Assembly: GCF_032854445.1 (NCBI RefSeq)
Contig: NC_088302.1
Location: forward strand, 25,247,788 to 25,311,787
Length of the DNA stretch: 64,000 bases
Direction of reading: 5' to 3'
Origin: Liolophura sinensis
Lineage: Eukaryota > Mollusca > Polyplacophora > Chitonida > Chitonidae
Shown: positions 1-11,229 of the stretch, one piece after another
Layout of the letters: each line of letters begins with the position of its first letter
Position numbering within the stretch: position 1 is the stretch's first letter
The notes under the pieces: generated by a model
Database searches by the model: none
What the model saw: only the letters and a program-made list of their open reading frames with translations
What the model was told of the DNA's origin: nothing
Made by a program: the position numbers and the translations under genes

Positions 1-3000
1 GCTAAGATAACGTTTACTTTTAGCCCTGTATAACACTGGTATAAAGAAGTGAGCCTATGTAAACTTTGAGCGTGCCCTTCATATTCCAGGCCCTAGGCTT
101 AGCACACTTGTCAGTATCAGTGGTTTATCAGGAATTCACCGTATTCCTCCATGGTATTTAGGATTGGTTGGTTGGTTGAAGTTATTAGCGTCTCCATTCA
201 GCCAAATGTTGTGGGCCACAAACAATACTAGGGCATGATTGGAGTAAGGTATGCAAAATAAGAGGAGGACTACATATCTGTAGAAAAAAAAACAGCTAAG
301 CAATCATATACAGAAGGCTTAGGTACTTGTAATAAATAAATCATTCAAGATTGCTAGGGATGCAAGTAACAGGCTTTGCCACATACATGCAGCAAAAAAC
401 ATGCACGATTGTTAAGCATGCAGCGTAACGGGGTTCACGAAGAATAGACATAAAGTTTATGTACATGTACATGCAGTAAATAAACACAAAGAGCAGGTAG
501 AAACATGCAGCAAAAAGGAACAAATCAGCCAATCATGCAGCATGGTATATGCTTTATTTCTTATTTGTAGAATTTCTTACATACCTTTGTCTTCGGGAGT
601 TAGTGTTAAACGTTGTTGTGGAAATGGATCTTGCGATTATCGACTTGGAACGCCCTTTACGGACTACGAATGGTATAGGAATGTCGGACTTGACGCTTAT
701 ATGTGAACAATTCTTGAGTATGGGAACAAATGCATCCACTCGTGGTCTTGTGACTTCATATTTCCTTTAGGTCTCTGCTTCTACGTTGACATTTTGAAAA
801 GCGAAAGCCTGGGGAGGAATGTATGACGATTGTAATATGTCATTATATTCCAAGATGGTGAAATTGAGAAGGCATGTTGTTACAGAAGAGCGTAATTTCA
901 TTTACCAAAAGAAAATCAACATTAGACAACAGTACTTAGGGTACGTTGCTTTAGTATAATGATCAACTGAACATCAGTGGCGATTAGAGCTAAAACAACG
1001 TCTGTCGAATTACAAACACGATTATCCAAGTTAAATTATCTAGAAACAAAAGCAGCGGGATTACAAATGCTATTTATTCCTTTAATGTTTAGCTGATTAT
1101 TGAATGTCATACGATGTCGGTTTTGTGGTTGAACAAAACCGGAGTGCTCGTTGAAAGTAACCGGTCTTTGGCAAATTTCTAGGGAATTTCCCCAGGTGTG
1201 ATATTGTCAATATGCTACACAGAAGACATCTGCATCGCACAGCAGCACGAAACTTTAAGATGGTCAGTCTGAACTTTGAGCAATAAATGGAACCATTCTA
1301 ACCATGGGTTCCCTTTATCATTTCCCGCCATCCACGGTGATGTAGTGTTCTCCAAGCCAATAATTGATAAACGACGTTGTCATTGATTTACAAAACCTGC
1401 AGTTGTCATTCACCACAGCACAGAAATTGGCAGATTGATATAATTGTGTATTGTTACTCCAGACAGCTGACAATCGCCATGGTCGACAATGTACCGACCT
1501 CGATGTCCAGCGTTGTGAGATTTTCATTTGATGCAGAATGGAAATTCTCCCATAATGCCCAGCGTGAACAATGCATAGGTTAGGCGTGACATGCAACCAG
1601 TCAGCCAAAATCCGTTATGTCACTATGGTGACGCATTGTAACATCATTAAAATCACCACTGTGTCTACACGAACACTTACAATAAACGCGTGAATGAGAC
1701 GTATTTATACTTTTTTCTTGTTTTTAGCAGGATATTAATGTATAATACAAACATGGAACTTTCAGTCTTTCAAATTGCTGGGGAATACGTACTGTATTTG
1801 ACGCACCAGGTTTTACAACCATATGTCATTGGAAAATGTAGACAGCCTCTACTTTCAGTTAAGTATTTTCTATAAAATTATGTATTTTTTTCAAAAGGCA
1901 ATCAGGATAATTTTAAAAATGTAACTGGTCTGTGGTAATTTGCCTTTAGATATTGTCTTCCCGACTGACGGCCTAAATTTGGATTTAAATGCTGTGCGCA
2001 GTATTTAATAACTCAAAATATCTACATAATAAAAAAATAGGTAGCAGGTAAACGTGTGAACGTAAAACCTACAATGTGCATATAGAAATTGGCTGAGAAT
2101 ATTAGATTCCTCATATCATACTGATTATATGGCATATGAACTTAAGAACTGCAATTGGTATGCACATATTAAACTGCCAATGTTACGTCCTGAATGGCAT
2201 ATTGGTTATATTCCGTAAGATAATCACCCATTTATGGTTTCGTTTGTTTCCTGACAGATGTACATCATGTTCACCCTCGACTTATTTGAGAAATTGGTGG
2301 AGATGTTCTCCTTTGTATTGGTTTATAAAGCCACCGGTGAGATTTAAAAGGCAGATTAACCGAATACTAGGACGACAGTAAGGATGTCGGTGCCCTTGGC
2401 CCTGAAACCATAAATCAAGAAATATTGACAAGACGGTCGGTTTTACTAACAAAGAATCGAATGTACGAATGTGTCTTCTGATCATGGTTTTCTAACAGCA
2501 CCCATTGATGAATAAAGACGGAACAGAAATATTCTATCGTGGAATACTGCCACCATCGAGACTGATCCAGGCAATGACCTTGTCAGTTATGACGTGTGAA
2601 TGACGGGTTGTTACATCTCCAGATTTTAGTAAACCCAAACTTAATATAATTTAAAAGCAAACTATTATAACACCTCTATTGCAACATTGACGTGATATGT
2701 TTTTAATAATTATTATAATTCTTAATATTCATTTGATCATTCACGTGCCATTTTGTTATTTACACGTATATTATTGTGCTATATTTGTAGATTTGAGTCA
2801 TTTACTTTAGCTATGTATATCATTACGCTTTGTGAAATCATCTTGAATGCATTGTCCAGCCATCACGACAGTCAATTTCCACTGCTTTTGATCAACGAAT
2901 TTTTAGGCGACACCGGAAAGGGTGGCAATCGCGGACGGGAGGCGCTTTTTGATCTTTGTCGACACGACATGTTTTAAATTTAAGAGCTGGTCGAAGTTTC

Positions 3001-3691
3001 TACAAGGACAGACTGTGTCGTTTTTTGAAACACACATGTAATTAAGTCCAGTGTAGCTAGTGGAGGTTCAAATGCAGTTGGCTGAAGATTTAACAACGCC
3101 GCCCCCAGAGTAGGGTATTTCAGGACTGATGTGATTTCTTGTGGTTTGATGCAAGGCACATTCCAAGGACTGTCTTATTTTGTAGAGATTTCATTCCAGC
3201 GGATTACCTGGATGAGGCGTTTTTGTGGTGATACAATGCCAGAACTGAACGCGAATGGGATTCCTGTTTTTCAAATCAAGGTCAAAACGTGTCTGTATTG
3301 TTCGTAGTGTCAGCGGAGTTCAGGACATTCAGTCTCTGTGACATACCGACTTTGGGTACACTTTATAGAAGTATTTTTTTTCAAGAGTGAGACAGTTTTC
3401 TAATTGTGTGGCCTTCGATGACAAAGGTCCTTCAACGTGCAGCCTTAAGCGTAACGATGCTACTTCTGGCACTGTCCATGTGTAAATTGATGTTTATTAC
3501 CTCATTCTAAGGTCTACTGGCTGTAAATTGCCATCATCGGCCGACAGAGAGACCCTTTTCCAACTGTACCCAATGGTTTGCCACGTCTATCGCCACCGGG
3601 AACAAAGATACTCGACACGGCAATGAATGTTAAGAGTTTTTCTCCATTTTCACGTCCCTTACATTCGTTCATTTTGAAATCTACCCTGTAA
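1..3691. other. anonymous non-coding DNA
   Basis: I see no recognisable gene, RNA or complete mobile element here. The open frames are short (under about 100 codons), lack family motifs and often overlap an equally long frame on the other strand. A GGTTGGTTGGTT run near 168-178 and a 549-770 frame preceded by TTATTTGTAG are the only points that drew attention; neither is convincing. Confidence 0.6.
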
Positions 3692-3930
3692 ATGGCTGCG
3701 CCTAAACTGTCGGTAATTACGAAGCTGACATGCAGCCTTCGGCCAAAGCGTAAGTGTTACGTTATGATGGGATTGTATGGTGACCACAGGGAAATGCACT
3801 TTGGACAAGTAAAATTAACACCTGTCTCTTACCGTACACGCAAATGCTTATTACCCATCTGCCAGAAGACAGAAAGAATCTTCAATATTCAACTGGTTCA
3901 CAAAATGACCATTTGTCTTGAAAAACAAAG
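3692..3930 (+). CDS. candidate first coding exon, unknown product
   Basis: This ATG-started frame (MAAPKLSVITKL...) runs 79 codons plus two bases and meets a strong donor, AAAG|GTAAGT, at 3931; without splicing it would stop almost at once (TAA inside the donor). Codon choice looks ordinary for a coding exon. The predicted peptide is basic, with scattered Cys, and has no signal peptide or membrane segment. I do not recognise the family. If spliced here it leaves phase 2, compatible with the one-base start of the candidate exon at 13267, but compatible phase occurs by chance one time in three. It could equally be a chance ORF next to a chance donor. Confidence 0.2.
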
Positions 3931-4011
3931 GTAAGTGGGCACGACAAGGTGGAGAATGTGCGATGTCGATGCCGGGACATTGGAATTGCAATGTAGCCAT
4001 TAGAATGAATA

Positions 4012-4105
4012 AATGAATGATTATGGTTTAACGCCACGTCGGCAATATCTCAGCCATATCATTGCGAGAACATGTTTATACCAGGGAGTAGTGAATGGCT
4101 TTCGA
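4012..4105 (+). repeat. dispersed repeat fragment (GGTTTAACGCC family)
   Basis: ATGATTATGGTTTAACGCCAC followed by CAATATCTCAGCCATAT closely resembles 54936-54998. Shorter antisense pieces lie near 12365-12395 and 43905-43938. The motif also aligns with the 3' end of the two SINE families in this window. It is probably a decayed SINE of a third family; no tRNA-like head is visible. Confidence 0.55.
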
Positions 4106-4605
4106 TATGGTGGAAACATTCAACATAAACAGAAAAGACCAACATAGTAAAAAGTAGCTAAAAGAAACAAATCTCGTTAAAACTCGAAAACCACGTTTCG
4201 GAATAAATAATCTAGAAATGTGTACACAAAGTATGCAAGATATGTATGGGAAGAATCATATTTTGTAATATACGCCAATGGCTTTCAAATATTTAATGAC
4301 ATCACCAGCATCACCAGCAATGCTCTTTAATAAATTGAATATAGTGTTGATTGTGTAGAATTTTTACCGAACCTGGGCAAAGTACAAACAGCCAACCAAA
4401 TGTTGGTCTTTTCTACACATATCAGCCTATTGTAATCTTTAATGGATCGATTCTAAGCTGTAGAACGGCGTAAAAACAAAAACTGGCATTTCAAGACGAA
4501 AGGATTGAAGGCTTTACTGCAATGTCTCCATATCACAAACATAAACGTATTTGTTCCCTTCGTATTATAAGTTACAGACAATACACTTTGTAAGAGAAAC
4601 AGTCA

Positions 4606-5472
4606 TTAATATCTCGTATGACCACCCCTGACACGAATCAATGCGTCAAGACGTCGTTGCATGCTGTCGACCAGATTGTTAATGAATTCAATGGGCAGAA
4701 CGTTCCACTCATTGATCAGAGCCTGTGCCAGTTCTTGCAGATTTTCAGCAATATTGTCACGTGCGTTGATGGCTCGCCCTAACTTGACCCAGGCATGTTC
4801 TATTGGGTTCATATCAGGGGAACACGATGGCCAAGGTAACTGCTCCACCCCTTGTGCCCGAAGAAATTCTCGTGTTGCAGCGGCCCTGTGTGGTGTAGCG
4901 TTGTCGTCTTGCAAACGAAAATTGTCTCCATAAACCCTTCGTGCATATGGAAGGCAATGGTTTTCAAGGATATCAATGTACACGACGGCGTTGACGTTTT
5001 CGTCGGGCACCACCAACGGCGTTTTTCCACCATAGTGAATACCGGCCCAAACCATTACTGAACCGAAAAATAATATTAAACTTCTGGGATTGTGGCTAAA
5101 ATATTTTATTCCAACTTTATGGTCAACAGTGTACTTGATGCCGTACTGTACATCACATCCAACACACTCGGGAGCACTGCTCCCATCAAGAATATAATTG
5201 TGTGTCAAACGAGAATGCCCAATACGGCGCCACGATAAATCTACTTGATCTCTGCGAGACATAGCAAGAGTACAAGAATTATAGCCAATGACAGGGTGAA
5301 TAGCTTGCAGTTTATTATAGACCTGCAAAATCCCATTCATCCTACCAGAGGTAGCGAACATACTTAAGGATGTTAAAACGAAAATCTCCATATGGTATTT
5401 TAGTTGCAGATATTTTTTATTCAGGACAAATTTAACTTCCCTGTCTACGACTGCGGGGTCTATGCATAACAA
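4606..5472 (-). pseudogene. chimeric ORF: LINE ORF2 C-terminus fused to Tc1-type transposase C-terminal half
   Basis: This 288-codon frame is the longest in the window and is made of two unrelated parts. Residues about 50-120 match the tail of RNase H-bearing non-LTR retrotransposon ORF2 (KLQAIHP, then RIGHSRLTH, then the ECVGC zinc-like motif). Residues 137-288 are the C-terminal half of a Tc1/mariner transposase: GSVMVWAGI, QDDNATPH with D190, NPIEHAW with E225, and a RGGHTRY end. D190 and E225 are separated by 34 residues, the DD34E spacing. The first catalytic Asp and the N-terminal paired-type DNA-binding domains are missing, so no active transposase is possible. The junction lies between about 5115 and 5064. 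I could not identify terminal inverted repeats. Open reading across the join is probably accidental and recent. The call as two fused element fragments is firm; any function is not supported. Confidence 0.85.
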
Positions 5473-5474
5473 TA

Positions 5475-5800
5475 TGACTCAGTATCCAACAGAATATAAT
5501 ATCTTTACCTCTTTTAATTAGTTTCCTATGTAAGGCTAAAATTTCAAGTGTCAGTGGATGTATTGCCAAAAGACAAGAGAGCGAGTCACTGTGTATCACC
5601 GCCTTCTTCGCACACCCAGAAGAAACATGTGACAACGCCAGGAGAAAAGCCATAGCCTCGGCAGAAACAATTGAAGAAGAGTATGGAAGACGAAGAGAAG
5701 AGACTCTGTCCCCATTTTTTTGAACCATCAGTGTATATAAATCTATAATCCGGATAATTAGCCTTAATTTCAGCAAAACTTTGCGTAATCATATGAGGAT
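5475..5800 (-). pseudogene. LINE RNase H domain remnant
   Basis: Two overlapping minus frames together show the RNase H signature. YTDGSK lies near 5735-5718, SAEAMAFLLAL near 5665, HSDSLSCL near 5587 and a WILSH-type segment near 5490. The Asp, Glu and Asp of the catalytic triad are all visible, but a frameshift lies between the first Asp and the rest. The domain normally removes the RNA template during element replication. It continues into the chimeric ORF ending at 4606. Confidence 0.8.
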
Positions 5801-7835
5801 TTGTATCTGTTTCTTACCCTAACGCAGATCAAATATATCAATTTAGCCTGTGGAAGAAGCCAAGGAGGAGATACCGGAGCTATATCCTCTAGCTTGACGT
5901 TACCTCCCACAATATGGTTGCGTAAACGAGGACCGAACGAAGGGATCTTGGTAAGACATTTATTGTATTTATCTACATATGATGGATTGAAAACACAATC
6001 GTAGGCAGGGTTTGTTGGATGAACTTTAAGGTTTGTAGCATATTGAAGGCTGAGTTTAATATGTTGGTTGTATAAGGAAGGTTCATTTGCCTCTACGTAT
6101 AAACTCTCTGCTGATAAGGTTGTCAAATGAAGCTGGGCTCAAACCATGGTCATGGATAGGATCCAACATTTTTAGGTACGATTTCCCCCCGGAACCGTAA
6201 ATGATGGACCCATAGTCCAATTTATATCTCGATATAGAGTAAATAAAATAGACCGGTAAGCAGCTCAATCGTTGCTAGACACGATCTTAATAATATCGAG
6301 AGCCTTTGTACATTTAACTTTAAGCATTTTAATATGAGGTATAAACGATAGTTATTATTTATTATTGTTTATTTAATTTATTTTCTCCAACAATTTTCAT
6401 CTGTTTACCACAAAATTTATGTTCAGGGTTAAGATGAAGTTTCCATTTATTACAAAAATGCATACCAACGGTTCTAGACGTGGAAAATTTAAAGCCGTTC
6501 TCAGCTGCCCATTTCTCTATTTTATGTAGATAAATCTGCAACTGACGTTCAGTATTATTCATATTTTAGCTCGGTAACATATAAAGAAATCATCGACATA
6601 TAAAGAGCTCTCTGTGCCCGATATTAAGGTTTTTCCTAAGCTATTTATAAATGCTAAACAGAGCTGGTGATAAAATACTGCCCTGAGGAACACCCACTTC
6701 CTGCTCATAGGAGTCGGAAAGAAGGGACCCCACCCGAATCTTGAACCGACGATCAGATAAAAATTGAGATATAAATATCGGTAATTGACCTTAAAGATCC
6801 ATGTCAGAAAGGTTTTCTTAAACTTACATATTTCTATGTGGTGTCGCATGCATTTTCAAGGTCGACACCACATGTTCATTATAAATAAAACCATCACGAA
6901 TAAAAGTTTCAAATTGAACAAGGTGATCCATTGTAGATCGGCCTTGACAAAAACAACACTGTATACCAGATATTAAATTTCTAAAAACCAAACAAGTTTA
7001 TCATTTATCATTCGTTCCATAATCTTAACAGGCGCAGCTGGTAAGAGCTATAAGACGGTAATTAGATGGATCAGTATGATCCTTACCCGGTTTGGGAACC
7101 GGAATAATACACGTCTCCTTCCTGAGGGTGGAAAATCAAAAATCAAATATTATTTGATTATACAAGTTCAAGAGAGTCTCAAGTGACTCAGGCGGTAAAT
7201 GATTCAGAAACTTACCACACGCAGTATCATGTGCCCTTTTTAATGCAGTTTTTTGCGTACCTGGTAAGGTCTGGCAGCAACTTGCGGATGGCCGTGGGTT
7301 TTCTCCGGGCTGTGCCCGGTTTCCTCCCACCATAATGCTGGCCGCCGTCGTATAAATGAAATATTCTTTACGGCGTAAAACACCAATCAAATAAATAAAT
7401 AAATTAATGCAGTTTTTAGGTCATCGACGTTGAAAGGACAATTATAATTTTCTAAGTTTTTAGAAGAATGGGGCAATTTCATTTTCTCCTGCTGGTTTTT
7501 AATATGTTGGAATTCTGAAGTATAATTCTCAGAAGAAGATTTCTTAGAAATTTGCTCAGCTTGTTTAATAGCTTTACCAGATGGGGAAGTTAATATATTA
7601 TCTGCATCTTTTAAATGCCCGACATTCGCTTAATTATTTTTGCCATTAAGTTTCTGAACCATCTTCCAGACCTTATGCATGGGTGTTTTGGACGTAATGC
7701 CTGAAAGTTTAGTATTGGATCAACTGCAGCACTGAGAGCCTGTGGTGTTATATCAACCTTACATAACATCTCAAACGCGACCCATTCCGCTTGATCAAAC
7801 TTCCACCTAGCTACACATTCTAGGCTCCGTGTCAT
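5801..7835 (-). pseudogene. LINE ORF2 linker and reverse transcriptase remnant
   Basis: From high to low coordinates: a linker with ARWKFDQAEW near 7800 (typical just after the endonuclease), then HLPPESLETLLNLYNQ near 7190, VPKPGKD near 7090, a LSPALFS-like segment near 6665 and the catalytic YVDDF at 6600-6586. Then come EKWAAENGFKFS near 6500, LDYGSIIYGSGGKSYLKMLDP near 6220 and VEANEPSLYNQ near 6090. These are the RT fingers, palm and thumb landmarks of jockey/I-type elements in the right order. The frame shifts repeatedly, and a 150-bp SINE sits between two parts of the fingers. The linker begins directly next to ORF1 sequence, showing an internal deletion. Confidence 0.85.
7254..7403 (+). 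mobile_element. tRNA-derived SINE, 5'-truncated, inserted in the LINE RT domain
   Basis: The copy keeps the body and the AATAAATAAATAAAT tail. It is flanked by perfect 14-bp direct repeats, TTAATGCAGTTTTT, at 7240-7253 and 7404-7417. Removing the insert and one repeat restores continuity of the LINE RT coding sequence on the minus strand. This is direct evidence of target-primed insertion after the LINE was in place. Confidence 0.95.
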
Positions 7836-7844
7836 TGGACCAAG

Positions 7845-8171
7845 TTAATGATGTTTGGGTCCCCACTGAATCGGGGGGGGGGGTGTCTTGACAGCATTAG
7901 CGTATGTAGATTTGGCGAAGGCATCTTTGGCAGAGATCTGACGCTTCGCTTCTTGATGAGTTATTTTGTTTTTACATTTAAGTGTTATAATTTCTTTTTC
8001 TTTTTTGAACAGAGGGCAGTCCTTGGAGTCCTGACGTGTCCCCCACCCATCATGGAGTGCCAACACGGACGGTGTCTGAGCCTGGGAATACCCTGCAGGA
8101 AACATATCAAGGTCTCCATGAAACGTATACTCGGATGTGATGGCTAAATGAAAACCCTGAAAAAAGGTCAC
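7845..8171 (-). pseudogene. LINE ORF1 (gag-like) zinc-knuckle remnant
   Basis: The 108-codon minus frame contains DCPLFKKEKEI, then a KITHQEAK segment and YANAVK. That pattern follows the last CCHC knuckle of ORF1 proteins in jockey/I-type LINEs; the upstream Cys and His of the knuckle are mostly lost. ORF1 proteins coat element RNA. The frame ends in a poly-C run (7867-7878 on the plus strand) right beside ORF2 linker sequence, so the rest of ORF1 and the endonuclease are deleted. Confidence 0.65.
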
Positions 8172-8404
8172 ATTAATTTATTATTAGGTGTGGAGACCCC
8201 ACGGGGGGCAGCTGTTAGAGTACACAGTTCGGCTTACCAGTAAAGAAATAAGAAAGAAATTTTGAGGTTAACATCCAATAAAGAAAGGAAAATGTGACTT
8301 ATAAGGTGTGGATTGGGGCAAGGTTTCTGGTATGATAGTTAAAATTGTTGAATATCTTCATGAAAATCACTCGAATAACTCCTTCTCATTGTATAGGTCA
8401 TTTC
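8172..8404. other. anonymous, probably LINE 5' flank
   Basis: A short AT-rich interval with a GGAGACCCCACGGGGGGC patch near 8191. It could be ORF1-proximal LINE sequence, but no frame or motif supports this. Confidence 0.35.
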
Positions 8405-8680
8405 TCGGTTGAGTGGCTCGGTTGGTTATCGCGCTAGCGCAGCGTAATGACCCAGGAGCCTCTCAGAAATGCGGTCTCTGTGAGTTCAAGTCCAGGTCAT
8501 GCTGGTTTCCTCTCCGGCTGTACGTGGGAAGGTCTGCAGCAACCTGCGGATGGTTGTGGGTTTCCCCCGGGCTCTGCCCGGTTTCTCCTCCCACCATATT
8601 GCTGGCCGCCGTCGTATAATTGAAATATTCTCGAGTACGGCGTAAAACACCAATCAAATAAATAAATAAATAAATATTTC
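8405..8680 (+). mobile_element. tRNA-derived SINE, near full length
   Basis: The tRNA-like head (GAGTGGCTCGGTTGGTTA, A-box-like; GAGTTCAAGTCC, B-box-like) is followed by the conserved body and a tail of AAATAAATAAATAAAT. No clear target-site duplication was found. It lies 230 bp from the next SINE in the same orientation. Confidence 0.92.
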
Positions 8681-8914
8681 AACAACATACCAGCAAAGAA
8701 AAAAAAAACACCGATTTCTAGCAGAACCTAGATAAAGTGGACGCTGGCCTCAGTAAGGTAACAATGCTTTCCATATAGGTCGTCACACTGGTCCCATCAA
8801 TTCGGTTGCTCAGAAGGCAGAGCAAGTCAGGCACGAATTTTTGAACGTCGTAAGTCTGTGTCCTCGGTACTGTCGGTTTATGTGCTGGGTCTGGAAACTT
8901 CTTCAAGATTATTT

Positions 8915-9178
8915 GGCTTCCGTGGCTCAGTCGGTTAGCGCGCTAGCGCGGCGTAATAACCCAGGAGCCTCTCATCAATGCGGTCGCTGTGAGTTCAAGT
9001 CTAGGTCATGCTGGCTTCCTCTCCGGCCGAAAGTGGGAAGGTCTGCCAACACCCTGCGGATGGTGGTGGGTTTCCCCCGGGCTGTGCCTGGTTTCCACCC
9101 ACCATAATGCTGGCCGCCGTCGTATAAGTGAAATATTCTTGAGTACGGTGTAAAACACCAATCAAATAAATAAATAAA
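8915..9178 (+). mobile_element. tRNA-derived SINE, full length, intact target-site duplication
   Basis: This is the best reference copy, 264 bp. The head GGCTTCCGTGGCTCAGTCGG carries the A box; GAGTTCAAGTCT is the B box. The body holds GGTTTCCCCCGGGCTGTGCC and the tail is AATCAAATAAATAAATAAA. Perfect 12-bp direct repeats TCAAGATTATTT flank it (8903-8914, 9179-9190). Transcription would be from the internal RNA polymerase III promoter. Confidence 0.96.
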
Positions 9179-9190
9179 TCAAGATTATTT

Positions 9191-9806
9191 ACTCATAACA
9201 GATGCCCTCGTCGTAAAAGTCAAATGACACTGATCTCGCTTAGGACATCCGCTATTATGATTGACAGGCCGATTGTCTAGATCAGTCTTACAAGATGGAA
9301 TCGGCATACATTATTGTATGCTTACAATTTACGAGTAAACGAAACCGATATACATAATGCGCCCGACAAACCTGAATAGAAACCAGAGCCGAGAGAGCCA
9401 GAGCTGGGATATAGCATGCTGTCTCATTTGTTAAGAGCCAGACGGCCATAACGAGTTGAGTTTAACCGCCTCAGCGATAAATGACTCTTTGATGTTGATT
9501 AATTCTTTGGGAAAAGCCATGTTAAGGTAACACTTCAAAACCAAATAAAGTATACTTAAGGGCACATGTAGCTCTTTCTTCGTTTGTTACACGATGGACA
9601 GGAAATTGGTACTTTGTCCTCATTGTGAACTGTTACAATATCTCGATTAACTCTTTGGGATGGCCTGTTTTTCTCCCTTTCGCCTTTTCCATTAACAACA
9701 GGTTAGCCATATCTCTTATTACACTCTCGACACCGTCATGCAGACTTGGTCAAGAAAAGCCCTCTTTTGTTTGCCTGTGTACATTCTATTTGCGTCCTCA
9801 AACTAC
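9191..9806. other. anonymous non-coding DNA
   Basis: Nothing recognisable between the SINE at 8.9-9.2 kb and the minus-strand exon candidate near 9.8 kb. Confidence 0.5.
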
Positions 9807-10020
9807 CTTGTAGTCTTATCGGTCGTGGTGTTCAGCTTAACAGCCAGGGTCTCCATTCTCGTTAACCTTATTTGCTGCCACATATCACCTTCTATATCAC
9901 CTTGAGGAGACCGTAATGGAAACAACGGAGCGCTGCCATTCTTTAACGACCACCATGACCTGCTAGATCGACTTCCAGGGCCGGTCTTGCTCATTTCCAG
10001 TTTCCAGGCAGCAAGATACT
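9807..10020 (-). CDS. candidate internal coding exon, unknown product
   Basis: On the minus strand a frame beginning near KKYLAAWKLEMSKTG and passing through RSWWSLKNGSAP and DIEGDMWQQIRL has strikingly even coding-like codons. It is preceded by a pyrimidine-rich stretch (TTTTCCTCGACTCTCTCTTAAC) and an AG at about 10020, and followed by a donor-like AAG|GTAGTT near 9807. The peptide is hydrophilic, with no signal or membrane segment. I do not recognise the family and see no partner exon on the same strand nearby. Confidence 0.25.
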
Positions 10021-10707
10021 TCTTAAGTATGGTCAATGTATGGTTAAGAGAGAGTCGAGGAAAACTTAATTAGCCACTCTTAAGCTGATAACATTTGTCT
10101 CCTACAAAAAAACAAAATCGTAACAAGACAACAATACAAATTTTCACTTAGTGGTTTAAGGAATTAATTTCTTTAGGAATATTGTTGCCTAACCTGTTTT
10201 CACTGAGTTATTCAACATGGTAATAAAGATGTTACTTCTACAACACGGCGTGTCGTTTTCGAATAAAGATGGACAAGAATCCGAAAATTCAATTATTCTT
10301 ATATAAGAATTCAAAACAACAGTAATCATATTTGATATACGCCAAAAAAGCCAACGTAACTGAGAAATGTCAGTTTGTATAAACATGCGTGCTCGTAAAA
10401 TGTTGTATTTGGAAAATACTAAACTGAACGATCACGAGGATACAAGGCGAAATTCTTTGACGGATGACAGTAAGCTGTATGAGGTAATGCATTATTCATA
10501 ACCTTGCTGGTGCATGAGCTGTGAGCTGTGCTCTTCAGAGCGTGTAGAGTAAGATCATGTGTAACGGCGTTTCGCTAAACTATCAGCATACATATAATGA
10601 AGAAATGAATCAATTTAGGAATACATCAGGGGAACTGTATTTACGTCATGACGTGGGTCTCACAGACTAAACAATAGAATTTTGGAGCTTGTACACTTTA
10701 ATAAAAC
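10021..10707. other. anonymous; start of duplicated block A1
   Basis: No gene seen. GCATTATTCATAACCTTGCT near 10487 resembles GCACTATTCATATCCTTGTT near 17019, marking the likely left side of the A block duplication. Confidence 0.4.
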
Positions 10708-10719
10708 GATATTATGGTA

Positions 10720-10965
10720 TTTATTTATTTATTTGATTGGTGTTTTACGCTGTACTCAAGAGTATTTCACTTATACGACGGCGGCCAGCATTATGGTGGG
10801 TGGAAACCGGGCACAGCCCGGGGGAAACCCACGACCATCCGCAGGTTGCTGGAAGATCTTCCCACTTACGGCTGGAGAGGAAGCCAGCATGAGCTGGACT
10901 TGAGCGACCGCATTGGTGAGAGGCTCCTGGGTCATTAAGCTGCGCTAGCGCGCTAACCGACTGAG
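10720..10965 (-). mobile_element. tRNA-derived SINE, near full length
   Basis: Reads tail-first on the plus strand (ATTTATTTATTTGATTGGTG...) and ends in the tRNA-like head CGCGCTAACCGACTGAG. It is flanked by 12-bp repeats with one mismatch, GATATTATGGTA (10708-10719) and GATATTATAGTA (10966-10977). It lies inside duplicated block A1 and is absent from A2. Confidence 0.95.
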
Positions 10966-11229
10966 GATATTATAGTAAACAATACTAGCAACTAGAGTTT
11001 ATGATTGACAAAAGTAACAACAACGAATGAAAAATATGACATGCTGTTTTAGTCTCATAGCCTGCATGTGTTAAGAAATTGTCAGGAAAAAGTTGAAATA
11101 TCGAACAGATGCCTTCACCAATTAAAGAAATAATTGGTTTGAAAATGGTATGTAATATTTGGCATGGAACTCTTAAAATAAAGCTGCGCAGTGTATGAAG
11201 CAATTGTAAATTTAAGCCACTCATGACCC

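Larger units (their letters stand above)
5065..8171 (-). mobile_element. degenerate non-LTR retrotransposon (LINE, RNase H-encoding, I/Nimb-like group)
   Basis: Read on the minus strand, the domain order is ORF1 zinc-knuckle remnant, ORF2 linker, reverse transcriptase, post-RT thumb region, RNase H and C-terminal Cys motif. That order, with RNase H after RT, fits the I-group of LINEs (I, Nimb, Ingi and relatives); the exact clade is inference. Many frameshifts and stops break the frame. The apurinic endonuclease domain that should precede the RT linker is absent. The 3' UTR and tail are replaced by Tc1 sequence. A SINE interrupts the RT domain at 7254-7403. The copy is old and dead and would need helper proteins in any case. 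Confidence 0.9.
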
